A stretch of DNA of 12,597 nucleotides from Bacteroidota bacterium (GTDB taxonomy: Bacteria; Bacteroidota; Bacteroidia; Flavobacteriales; Flavobacteriaceae). Numbering within the stretch: the stretch's first letter is position 1; each line of letters opens with the position of its first letter. Shown here one piece after another: positions 5,081 through 12,356 of this stretch. The translations under genes were made by a program, and so were the position numbers. The notes beneath the pieces were generated by a model. That model was not told where the DNA came from and searched no databases. It saw only the letters and a list, made by a program, of their open reading frames with translations. The DNA lies in NCBI GenBank assembly GCA_023457535.1, contig JAEWLN010000046.1, positions 1 to 12,597 on the forward strand, written 5' to 3'.

Positions 5081-7261
5081 CTATATTTTCTTGAACAGCA
5101 CCTTTTCCTGCGTAAACTGATACGCGGCGTCGAGAAATTCAACAATTTGCGGCCAATTGGCTTGCGGCTCATAATAATTGTTGTACGATTTCCTGACGCT
5201 GATCACCAGTGAATGGCCTTCAACCTTGGCCGTGCTGACAAAACTGCCCGCGCTATTGGTAATGTTTTTGTTGAGTTTATCGATTCCTGAAACCGCATAC
5301 CCGGACGGAATGACAAACGAAATCTCGTTTTCAAAACTGCGCGGAAACGAAAAATACACATTGTTCTGCCGCTCGCGCTCGTCTTTGTCAATTTGCACCT
5401 GTGCGCCAATCAAGCGCCCCACCTCTACCATCACATGGACACCGGCTTTTTTGATCAGGCTGTTGTCTGTAGTGAACTGCTCTTTGAATACCATCGGCAT
5501 TTTGCTGCCAAAGCGGCCCGTATTGGCAATTTCATAGCGGTAATCGGCGATCGTAGCGTCGAGCTCATCGCCGGCCGACTTTTCGAATGTTTCTTTTTGT
5601 TTGTCCTTTATTTTTTGGACGACGGCCTCATATTCACGCGTGTATTTTTCGAACTTGTCCCGATTGCGGCGCACCATGTCAAGGGCCGATTCGGTGCCGT
5701 ACTTGCGGTAATCCTCGTCGACAAAATCGCAAAATACGAGTTTATCCTGCTGTTCGGCATCTTTCATGTGTCCGTAATAACCCGATTCGCGATCGACGCT
5801 GAGCCCGTCCATGGATTGGTTGAACGCAACCTGCACTTTGGATTTACTGAGATTGTCCGACGCCGTGGAGCCCGGAAGCCTGACCATAGTCACTTCGGCT
5901 ATCTTTTTGCGCTTGGCCACATCGAGTACATAAGCCTCGGAGTTTTCGAGTTCGTAGGAAAACTGGTCGGCACTTGTATGCGGTGTAAAATATTCGAGAT
6001 ACACCGGATTGGGACTCGTATTAACGCGCAACAGCACTTTTAGGTCCGACTGGATCAGCAAATCCTCGATAGGACCGTTGTAACGCGCCGTCCCGACAAT
6101 AATATCGTAATCGTATTTAAAATCCTTCAAAAACGCCATGAAGTGATTGATAAATTCCGTCTCGGTATTCATAAAAATGGCGTTGCCGTAAAGCTTTTGT
6201 GACGTGAAAATTTTGGCTTCGCGCAACATCAGCGCATCGATGTATTGCGTGAAATAATAATGCCGGGTGAAATAATACACTTCGCGAACCTGCTCTTCCG
6301 GTGAAGAGAATTGTTTGCCTTTGACAAAGCGCTCAATGAACGCCATATCGCCATAAGGCCTGAATTTGCGGCTGTAGTAATCCAACACATCCTGCTTGCT
6401 GACGTTCTTTTTGACGATCTTTTCGTTTTCAGGCAGGAATGCTTCGGCCATCGATTCAAATTTGCCCGACCGCGCAAAGTAAACCTGAAATTTATAGCAC
6501 GGCAATTCAACAAGCGGATAGAACCATTTTGGAAAATCGTTCTTGGCAATGTCTGTCGCGACCAATTCATATCGGCGCTCGTTGCTTTTATCGGTGGGAA
6601 TTTCGCGCAGTTCGGGCGCGCCATTGTATGAATTGAAGTTCAGGAAAAAATCATTTTCCGTACGAAACGAAAGCTTGTAATCCATGATGGGATACGTGTC
6701 GCCCAAAGTGGTTTCGCGCGGCTCGAATCCATAGGCAAAATGCGAAATGAACGGATTGAAGCTGTACAGGTAAAAGTCGATGATGTCGCCTGGTTCGAGT
6801 CCTGCAATGGCGAGTTTTTTGTCTTTTTGTTTTTTGTCGGACCCATCGCTGACGTCCTTGGCTTCTTTGTCTACGTCGATCTCGGTTTGGCTTCCGTCAG
6901 GCTTCACGATCTTGATCGCAAGCGTATTGGTTCCCTGATTGCCCCAATAATCGTTGGTGCGGAACCGCTCGTTGAAAGAAAATTCAGAAAACTCCTTTAC
7001 TGCCGCCTGATCGAGCAACTTGATGCGCTTGCGTACGGCGTGAATGTATTTGACGCTGGTGCCAAATTTGCGGTATTCGTAAACCTCGTTCTTGAAAATA
7101 ACCACCGCCGATTCTTTGGCATATTTCCCGGGAATCGAATTGGCCGACGTGTACGGATCGTCCTTGCCCCAAAACAGCAGCCGGATCTCCGACTTGTCCA
7201 GCGATTGTGAAAAAAGTGCCGTCGCGCACAGCAACATCAGGAAAGTACCGATTTGTTTCAT
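5081..7261 (-). CDS. Exported DUF3857/transglutaminase-like protein lacking the catalytic triad
   Basis: The product is 726 residues. MKQIGTFLMLLCATALFSQS is a signal peptide, so it should be periplasmic or beyond. Residues about 50-265 look like DUF3857, with a Lys-rich insert near 139-150. A transglutaminase-like region follows at about 315-450. Where the active paralogue upstream has YGDCKG, this one has YGNAIF (358-363), so the nucleophile position is Ala361. The His and Asp sites (about 407-425) are also not matched, so it is probably a non-catalytic relative. A charged helical segment spans about 528-572. Its ATG overlaps the stop of the upstream paralogue (TGATG), pointing to co-expression. 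The C-termini of the two proteins resemble each other (W, then L, then AY or LY, ending in K-I), supporting an old tandem duplication. The substrate is unknown. Confidence 0.8.
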   Translation of the reverse strand: MKQIGTFLMLLCATALFSQSLDKSEIRLLFWGKDDPYTSANSIPGKYAKESAVVIFKNEVYEYRKFGTSVKYIHAVRKRIKLLDQAAVKEFSEFSFNERFRTNDYWGNQGTNTLAIKIVKPDGSQTEIDVDKEAKDVSDGSDKKQKDKKLAIAGLEPGDIIDFYLYSFNPFISHFAYGFEPRETTLGDTYPIMDYKLSFRTENDFFLNFNSYNGAPELREIPTDKSNERRYELVATDIAKNDFPKWFYPLVELPCYKFQVYFARSGKFESMAEAFLPENEKIVKKNVSKQDVLDYYSRKFRPYGDMAFIERFVKGKQFSSPEEQVREVYYFTRHYYFTQYIDALMLREAKIFTSQKLYGNAIFMNTETEFINHFMAFLKDFKYDYDIIVGTARYNGPIEDLLIQSDLKVLLRVNTSPNPVYLEYFTPHTSADQFSYELENSEAYVLDVAKRKKIAEVTMVRLPGSTASDNLSKSKVQVAFNQSMDGLSVDRESGYYGHMKDAEQQDKLVFCDFVDEDYRKYGTESALDMVRRNRDKFEKYTREYEAVVQKIKDKQKETFEKSAGDELDATIADYRYEIANTGRFGSKMPMVFKEQFTTDNSLIKKAGVHVMVEVGRLIGAQVQIDKDERERQNNVYFSFPRSFENEISFVIPSGYAVSGIDKLNKNITNSAGSFVSTAKVEGHSLVISVRKSYNNYYEPQANWPQIVEFLDAAYQFTQEKVLFKKI

Positions 7262-9177
7262 CAGATTTTGTGGAGTATAATTTGTTGGTTGTAAAGTTCA
7301 TTAAGCGCTTTGATGGCGGCATTCCATTGCGGCATTTCGGCGGCGCGGATCACCCCGTCGCGCATCGCAAATGACTTGGTACAAACAATGGCGCCCGGTG
7401 TGGCCGTAAACCGTACATCGAGCTGATAGCCGCTTCCTGATACGGAAAAATCGGCCGGCAGCTTTACCACTTTGTACCCCGCAGGCAGGGTCACGCTGAC
7501 CGAGCCGCTGTAATGCGTCTTATAGTCGAATTGGTAATCCGTTTTCCGGTCCCTGAGTTCCAGATGCCGGAATTCGCGCAGAATATTCACATCGAGATAC
7601 ATTTCATCCCCGAACGACGACACTTTATTGTCAACGGAAACCGCATAATCGATTTTAAGCGGCTTATCGCGTTCAAACAACGCAGAAGTCGTCACTTTTT
7701 GGATGCCGATGTTCTTATCGGCGCGCGAGAGGTACCGCTCCAGCGCGCGTTCCTTCATGTCGGTTTTAAACTGGTGGTAGCCGTACAGGAATTCCGCACA
7801 ACTTTCCCCGGCATAAGTACGCCTGCACGTGCCGGTCAGTTTTTCGTTTTCAATGGTGAGTTGCGCGTTGAAAGTTTCTGCATTGCTGTTGGCCGTTCCG
7901 GTCGGGATGCGTGCGATGATAAAAGCCTCGCCGTTTTCGATCATTACTTCTTTACCCTGGATGCGCTCGGCATTGACGCCAAGTGCGCTGTATTTCTCCG
8001 TTCCGTCGAGAAAATATGTTTTACCCTTGTGAAACACCGTGCAAATCATGTGGTTGTCCACGGCAAGCGATGGCGTCGTATAGTCGTAGGAGAGGTGTTT
8101 GGTCCCGATCCACGTCAGCCGCGCGTCAAAACCGGCCACAAGCAGCATTTGCCGGATCAGGTTGGCCATGCCTTTGCAATCGCCGTAGCGCTTTTGGAAC
8201 ACATGCTGCGATTCATCGGGTTTAAAACCTGCGATACCGTCCTCGAACGCGATGTATCGGATGTTGTCCTGCACCCAATAATAGATATTTTTGATTTTTT
8301 CTTCGTCCGATGTTGCCCCTGCAGTAAGCTCGGCGACTTTGGACCGGAACACCTCCGGATCGTCGGTCATCGCATCGACGAGTGATTTATACCATTTGTA
8401 CAAATCGGCTGCGGACCTGAACAGCACCGTTTCCTTCCCGTTGTTTTGGAACGATTTGGCCAACACCAAAAGGTGCGGATACAAATGGCTTTTCCCGGGA
8501 GATTGCGCTTCTTTGTGGAACGCGGCAAGGTCGCTAGCTTCAAATGTGTAGACTGTGGCGCGTTCACTTTCCAGCCGCCTGGTGCTTTTCTCGATCGGGA
8601 ATCCGTCAAAATTGAATTCTTTGAGTTCTACCTCGAGCCAATCCGGAACGGTGATTTCTATTTTTTTGTGCAATACGGGAAATTCGTCGTTAAAATAGAG
8701 CGCGGTGAAATACTTCACATCTGCGTAGGTTTTTTCGAGCGTATATTGATAGGTATAACCCTGAACCGGGAAGTCGACGTCGATGTATTTTACGCGTGCG
8801 TCGTGGTAGAAAAGATCGTCCGTGTGGTAAATTTCATCCCTGACGGCAAATCCGGCCTTTTTGTTGTTGCGGTATTGCACAAAGATTTGGTCGATGCGCG
8901 ACGCGCTGTCGTAGAATTCGTATTTCTTGATGTCGGCCCGATGCCCAATGTTCATCAGCTTTTCCCTAACCCGATGGCTGACTGTTACTTTTCCCGCATC
9001 GCCGTTGCGCCCAAACCCAATCATATCTGTACTTTCGAGCACCGCTACGTCATCCTTGGCGTATTGTGCGCGGATTTTTTGTGCAGTTTCCACATCCTGC
9101 GGCGTAGGGTCGATGTCTTTTTGCGCCGATGCCCAATTCACGGCCATGAGCGCGATTAGCATAACGGGATGCCTCAT
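7261..9177 (-). CDS. Exported DUF3857 and transglutaminase domain protein, triad intact
   Basis: The product is 638 residues when started at the ATG at 9177. This places a clean signal peptide (MRHPVMLIALMAVNWASA, then QKD) at the N-terminus, and the upstream in-frame extension to 9276 lacks such a feature. DUF3857 occupies about 50-240, and a transglutaminase-like (papain-fold) core about 285-400. The catalytic set is visible: Cys334 in YGDCKGMA, His376 in DNHMICTV and Asp391 in FLDGTE. A beta-rich C-terminal domain follows to 638. Members of this group are secreted or periplasmic proteins of Bacteroidota with an unproven reaction, possibly peptide-bond cleavage or cross-linking. It is divergent from rpoD and coupled to the next gene by a one-base start/stop overlap. 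A near-consensus -7 box (TATCTTTC, minus strand at 9191-9198) precedes it. Confidence 0.87.
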   Translation of the reverse strand: MRHPVMLIALMAVNWASAQKDIDPTPQDVETAQKIRAQYAKDDVAVLESTDMIGFGRNGDAGKVTVSHRVREKLMNIGHRADIKKYEFYDSASRIDQIFVQYRNNKKAGFAVRDEIYHTDDLFYHDARVKYIDVDFPVQGYTYQYTLEKTYADVKYFTALYFNDEFPVLHKKIEITVPDWLEVELKEFNFDGFPIEKSTRRLESERATVYTFEASDLAAFHKEAQSPGKSHLYPHLLVLAKSFQNNGKETVLFRSAADLYKWYKSLVDAMTDDPEVFRSKVAELTAGATSDEEKIKNIYYWVQDNIRYIAFEDGIAGFKPDESQHVFQKRYGDCKGMANLIRQMLLVAGFDARLTWIGTKHLSYDYTTPSLAVDNHMICTVFHKGKTYFLDGTEKYSALGVNAERIQGKEVMIENGEAFIIARIPTGTANSNAETFNAQLTIENEKLTGTCRRTYAGESCAEFLYGYHQFKTDMKERALERYLSRADKNIGIQKVTTSALFERDKPLKIDYAVSVDNKVSSFGDEMYLDVNILREFRHLELRDRKTDYQFDYKTHYSGSVSVTLPAGYKVVKLPADFSVSGSGYQLDVRFTATPGAIVCTKSFAMRDGVIRAAEMPQWNAAIKALNELYNQQIILHKI

Positions 9178-9311
9178 TTTTTTTTTGCGGGAAAGATAGT
9201 GAAATATCGTTCGCGCCACATCGGATGAAATTTTTTTGAGCGTGTTTGTAACTTTTTTGCACCCGGTTGCGTACAAGCCACGTATGCTTTAAAAAAAAGA
9301 GGCAAAAAAAC

Positions 9312-10175
9312 ATGAGACAACTCAAAATTACCAAGCAGGTAACCAATCGGGAAACTGCATCTTTAGACAAGTACTTACAGGAAATTGGGAAAGTCGATCT
9401 TATTACCGCTGACGAAGAGGTAGAATTAGCACAAAGAATCAAAGCCGGAGACCAGAGAGCGCTGGAAAAGCTCACCAAAGCGAATTTGCGTTTTGTGGTT
9501 TCTGTCGCCAAGCAATACCAAAATCAAGGACTTACGCTTCCCGATTTGATCAACGAAGGAAATCTGGGTCTCATCAAGGCCGCACAGCGTTTTGACGAAA
9601 CCCGGGGATTTAAATTTATTTCTTACGCCGTTTGGTGGATCCGCCAATCGATTTTACAGGCTTTGGCCGAACAATCTCGTATTGTGCGTTTACCGCTTAA
9701 CAAGATCGGGTCGATCAACAAAATCAACAAGATGTACGCGTTACTCGAACAATCGAACGAACGCCCGCCATCTGCAGAGGAAATTGCAAAAGAACTTGAC
9801 ATGACGGTCAACGATGTCAAGGAATCGATGAAAAATTCAGGACGCCACCTTTCGATGGATGCGCCGCTGGTAGAAGGAGAAGATTCCAACTTATACGATG
9901 TATTGCGTTCGGGCGAGTCGCCAAATCCGGACCGCGAACTGATCCACGAATCTTTGCGTACAGAAATTGAGCGTTCTTTAGAGACTTTGACCCCGCGTGA
10001 GGCCGATGTGGTGCGTTTGTATTTTGGTCTTGGCGACCAGCATCCTATGACGCTCGAAGAGATTGGTGAAACATTTGACCTGACGCGCGAACGTGTGCGT
10101 CAAATCAAGGAAAAAGCCATCCGCAGACTCAAGCATACCTCAAGAAGTAAGATTTTAAAGACTTATTTAGGTTAA
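9312..10175 (+). CDS. rpoD: RNA polymerase primary sigma factor (RpoD/SigA)
   Basis: This 287-residue sigma-70 factor directs RNA polymerase to housekeeping promoters. It starts at MRQLKITKQV. The in-frame upstream ATG at 9267 would add 15 residues unlike the family. Region 1.2 spans about 14-50, region 2 about 51-125 with the -10-recognition helix around ETRGFKFISYAVWWIRQSI (96-114), region 3 about 130-205, and region 4 about 220-284 with the helix-turn-helix at about 246-272. There is no region 1.1, and the length is typical of the Bacteroidota primary sigma, which recognises TTG/TAnnTTTG rather than TTGACA/TATAAT. That agrees with the promoter boxes seen before rpsO and rpe. No perfect TAnnTTTG was found upstream. 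TAACTTTTTTG at 9249-9259 is the nearest candidate. Confidence 0.96.
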   Translation: MRQLKITKQVTNRETASLDKYLQEIGKVDLITADEEVELAQRIKAGDQRALEKLTKANLRFVVSVAKQYQNQGLTLPDLINEGNLGLIKAAQRFDETRGFKFISYAVWWIRQSILQALAEQSRIVRLPLNKIGSINKINKMYALLEQSNERPPSAEEIAKELDMTVNDVKESMKNSGRHLSMDAPLVEGEDSNLYDVLRSGESPNPDRELIHESLRTEIERSLETLTPREADVVRLYFGLGDQHPMTLEEIGETFDLTRERVRQIKEKAIRRLKHTSRSKILKTYLG

Positions 10176-10186
10176 AATTTTAAAAT

Positions 10187-10220
10187 TTGTAGGTACAAAT
10201 AAAATAATTGTTTATGTTTG
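10187..10220 (+). promoter_or_regulatory. Candidate promoter downstream of rpoD
   Basis: TATGTTTG at 10213-10220 matches TAnnTTTG exactly. A TTG at 10187-10189 lies 23 bases upstream, the outer limit of the usual spacing. No ORF follows before the two terminators at 10278-10348, so if active it would make a short RNA of about 80-125 nt. Confidence 0.35.
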
Positions 10221-10277
10221 GACCTGAACTAATGACATTTGGAAATTCTGGCATAGAATTCTCTATATAACCGCAAC

Positions 10278-10304
10278 AACAGTCTGATTAACTGTTCGTT
10301 TTTT
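10278..10304 (+). terminator. First of two terminators with loop CTGATTA
   Basis: AACAGT and ACTGTT form a 6-bp stem around the loop CTGATTA, followed two bases later by six T residues (10299-10304). It is a modest terminator about 100 bp past the rpoD stop. A further small hairpin (AATCT-type arms AATTCT/AGAATT, 10244-10260) lies upstream. Confidence 0.6.
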
Positions 10305-10316
10305 GATTGATGATTG

Positions 10317-10348
10317 AAACTCCGGCTGATTACCGGAGTTTTGTTTTT
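10317..10348 (+). terminator. Second terminator with loop CTGATTA
   Basis: AAACTCCGG (10317-10325) pairs perfectly with CCGGAGTTT (10333-10341) around the loop CTGATTA, followed by TTGTTTTT. This is a strong rho-independent terminator for rpoD or for a small RNA starting near 10225. Its loop is identical to that of the preceding hairpin. Confidence 0.85.
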
Positions 10349-10363
10349 ATATTCAAATTCCAG

Positions 10364-10379
10364 ATTCGCTAAAGCGAAT
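10364..10379. repeat. Short palindrome ATTCGC-TAAA-GCGAAT
   Basis: A perfect 6-bp inverted repeat (7 bp if the loop is only two bases) lies between the rpoD terminators and the second palindromic repeat. A weaker hairpin (GAAGC/GCTTC, around 10384-10400) follows. I see no U-tract and no gene here. The rest of 10380-10480 shows nothing I recognise. Confidence 0.4.
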
Positions 10380-10480
10380 ATACCTGAAGCTCACTGGGCT
10401 TCCTCCTTTCAATTTCAAATGGTCAGTCCAGGCAAAGCGCTCGGGTTCCCGCAATGTTGTTTTTTATAAGTTATTTAACT

Positions 10481-10567
10481 AGGGCGTTGCCTTCGGCCGC
10501 GCTTTACGCTGCAATCTTTTACGGCCTTCGCTGCGCTTCGGCCGCAAAAGGATTTCCACTCCAAACG
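10481..10567. repeat. Flavobacterial intergenic palindromic repeat, copy 2
   Basis: The core at 10511-10560 matches copy 1 (1767-1816) at 47 of 50 positions. Arms at 10513-10526 and 10540-10554 are identical to those of copy 1, and only loop bases differ. The left flank contains a further GC-rich block whose relative is found in reverse orientation near 2018-2037. It lies in the rpoD-rpe gap, in the same orientation as copy 1. Confidence 0.75.
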
Positions 10568-10652
10568 AAGTTCACTGAACACCTATTAAAAATATTAACT
10601 TGGTGAAGCAATCGCTAACGCAAACTCGCGTAAGATCAAATGCTTCATTAAT

Positions 10653-10683
10653 TTGTGTGCTTTGCGGTAAAGGACTATTTTTG
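10653..10683 (+). promoter_or_regulatory. Promoter of rpe (TTG-N20-TATTTTTG)
   Basis: TTG at 10653-10655 and TATTTTTG at 10676-10683 are separated by 20 bases, fitting the Bacteroidota promoter pattern. Transcription would start near 10688, leaving only about 13 nt before the rpe ATG and no room for a normal Shine-Dalgarno sequence. Confidence 0.7.
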
Positions 10684-10700
10684 CAGCAACAACACAACTT

Positions 10701-11369
10701 ATGAAAAATACACTTATTGCACCGTCTGTTCTGGCCGCCGATTTCGCCAATTTGAAACGCGACATCGAAATGGTCAACAACTCCCAGGCCGATTGGTTTC
10801 ACATCGACATCATGGACGGCGTTTTCGTCCCGAACATTTCTTTTGGAATGCCGGTTTTGGAAGCCATTTCAAAACACGCCAAAAAAACGATAGACGTTCA
10901 CCTGATGATCGTCGATCCGGACCGCTACATTAAAACCTTTGCTGATCTAGGCGCAAACAATCTGACCGTACATTATGAAGCCTGTACGCATTTACACCGC
11001 ACGCTGCAAGCTATTCGCTCTGAGGGTATGAAAGCGGGTGTCGCGATCAATCCGCATACCAACGTGGCTTTGCTGGAAGATGTGATCACCGACACTGATC
11101 TGGTTTGCCTGATGAGCGTCAATCCGGGATTTGGCGGACAGTCGTTCATCCAAAACACTTACAGAAAAGTGCGTCAGTTAAAGGAAATCATTACACGCCA
11201 GGGCGCTACGACCCTGATCGAAATCGACGGTGGCGTCACCTCGAAAAATGCGGTACAGTTGGTCGAGGCCGGTGCCGACGTACTCGTGGCGGGCAACTTC
11301 GTCTTCAAAGCCGAAAACCCGGCGCTGACCATTGCCGAGCTCAAAACGATGACGTCCATCGCGGTTTAA
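10701..11369 (+). CDS. rpe: Ribulose-phosphate 3-epimerase
   Basis: The 222-residue TIM-barrel enzyme interconverts ribulose 5-phosphate and xylulose 5-phosphate in the non-oxidative pentose phosphate pathway, in the cytosol. The metal and acid/base residues are in place: IAPSV with Ser9, HIDIMDG with His34 and Asp36, DVHLM with His67, and IEIDGG with Asp176. The phosphate-binding loop NPGFGGQSF spans 141-149. Length is normal and the ATG at 10701 starts the family-typical N-terminus directly. It has its own promoter and appears monocistronic. Its TAA stop overlaps, on the opposite strand, the stop of the DUF72 gene, and no terminator is visible between them. Confidence 0.97.
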   Translation: MKNTLIAPSVLAADFANLKRDIEMVNNSQADWFHIDIMDGVFVPNISFGMPVLEAISKHAKKTIDVHLMIVDPDRYIKTFADLGANNLTVHYEACTHLHRTLQAIRSEGMKAGVAINPHTNVALLEDVITDTDLVCLMSVNPGFGGQSFIQNTYRKVRQLKEIITRQGATTLIEIDGGVTSKNAVQLVEAGADVLVAGNFVFKAENPALTIAELKTMTSIAV

Positions 11370-12256
11370 TCGAACATTGATTTTTGTGTAGTCTGTCGCG
11401 CGGGAATGTGCAATGACAATCCTAATTTTGCATTGATTTTTCGGATAAAGTGTTCGGCGAGCAACGGCGATTCCAATTCGATGTTCTGGTGCACAAAAAA
11501 GTAAAGTTGCTGCAGGCCTTCTTTGCGCCATTCATCGATGCGCGTAACCCAATCATCCAATCTTTCAATATCGGACGGATGATTTGCGCCCACATACCGC
11601 ACAAATGCTACCGGACCGGTCAGACGCATGTGCAGCATATCGCGGCGTCCGGCTGTATCTACAATAATGTTGGCCATATTCAATTCCTCAAGCAAATGGC
11701 AGAACTTGTCGAGCGTACCGGGCTCGAACCATTCTGCGTTGCGAACCTCCGCGGCAAGCGGAAAGTTTTTGGGAAACATGCGCAAAGCCGCTTCCAACCT
11801 GGTAAAATCTTTGGGCTTGAAATTGTCATGCAGCTGCAAAAAGGCCATTCCGAGCTTTTCCTGAAAATTGGAAACGGCATTGGCAAACGTCTGGATGGGT
11901 TCCTCGACGTTGTTAAGCCTGCGGTAATGCGTGATCAGGTCACTGACTTTGGGAAAAAATTTAAAATGATCAGGGGTCTTGTTGCGCCATATTTCGATCT
12001 GATCCCATTTGGGCATGCCGTAAAACGTAGCATTGAGTTCGATAGAATTGAATTGTGTGGCATAATAGGTCAGTTCATCCTTTGTGCCGCGCGGGTAAAA
12101 ACCTTTCAGTTCCGCACGATTCCATTTGGCGCAACCTACATAGGCCTGAAACGGCTTTTCCGGCTTGTGGTTTTGCAGTATTTTTTTAGTTTGCGGCGCA
12201 TCGGGTGGCAGTTTGAAATCGACCAGTCCCGGATTTTCTACTTGTCCAAACTTCAT
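11366..12256 (-). CDS. DUF72 (YecE-like) family protein
   Basis: The 296-residue product belongs to the DUF72 family, TIM-barrel-like cytosolic proteins without an established reaction. Family landmarks are VGCAKWNRAELKGFYP at 40-55, FNSIELNATFYG at 69-80, FKFFPKV at 98-104, LAAEVRNAEWF at 167-177, and a late FVHQN segment near residue 255. The first 35 residues are a family-variable lead-in. The ATG at 12256 is the first start in frame and gives a sensible length. The gene is convergent with rpe and overlaps it by four bases through a shared TTAA, so the two transcripts must be antisense at their 3' ends. No signal peptide is visible. Confidence is high for the family and none is claimed for function. 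Confidence 0.9.
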   Translation of the reverse strand: MKFGQVENPGLVDFKLPPDAPQTKKILQNHKPEKPFQAYVGCAKWNRAELKGFYPRGTKDELTYYATQFNSIELNATFYGMPKWDQIEIWRNKTPDHFKFFPKVSDLITHYRRLNNVEEPIQTFANAVSNFQEKLGMAFLQLHDNFKPKDFTRLEAALRMFPKNFPLAAEVRNAEWFEPGTLDKFCHLLEELNMANIIVDTAGRRDMLHMRLTGPVAFVRYVGANHPSDIERLDDWVTRIDEWRKEGLQQLYFFVHQNIELESPLLAEHFIRKINAKLGLSLHIPARQTTQKSMFD

Positions 12257-12273
12257 AAGAATCCTTTTACGTG

Positions 12274-12304
12274 CTAAGTTACGTCATAGGGGGCAAACCA
12301 CCAA
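12274..12304 (-). promoter_or_regulatory. Weak promoter candidate for the DUF72 gene
   Basis: On the minus strand TTG (12302-12304) is followed after 20 bases by TAACTTAG (12274-12281), which differs from TAnnTTTG at one position. The distance to the ATG at 12256 is 17 bases. A chance match is possible. Confidence 0.3.
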
Positions 12305-12356
12305 CAATAAACCTGCTGTCGGGACAGGCGTTCAGAATTCAGACAGGCGCTGAAGG

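Noticed and set aside
7513..8385. 290-aa plus-strand ORF opposite the DUF3857/transglutaminase gene
   Set aside because: The minus-strand protein has a signal peptide and a full catalytic triad. The plus-strand translation shows no family motif and is a codon-bias shadow. The same holds for 5393-6043, 6740-7210 and 8446-9159.
9249..9259. rpoD promoter at TAACTTTTTTG
   Set aside because: The spacing inside the box does not fit TAnnTTTG and there is no TTG at 17-23 bases upstream, so it is mentioned but not called as a feature.
10220..10348. 6S RNA downstream of rpoD
   Set aside because: Size and possible promoter would fit, but I could not draw the long rod with a central bubble typical of 6S RNA, so I only propose an unnamed small RNA candidate.
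11450..12277. 275-aa plus-strand ORF opposite the DUF72 gene
   Set aside because: The DUF72 motifs are all on the minus strand, and the plus-strand translation has no recognisable domain.
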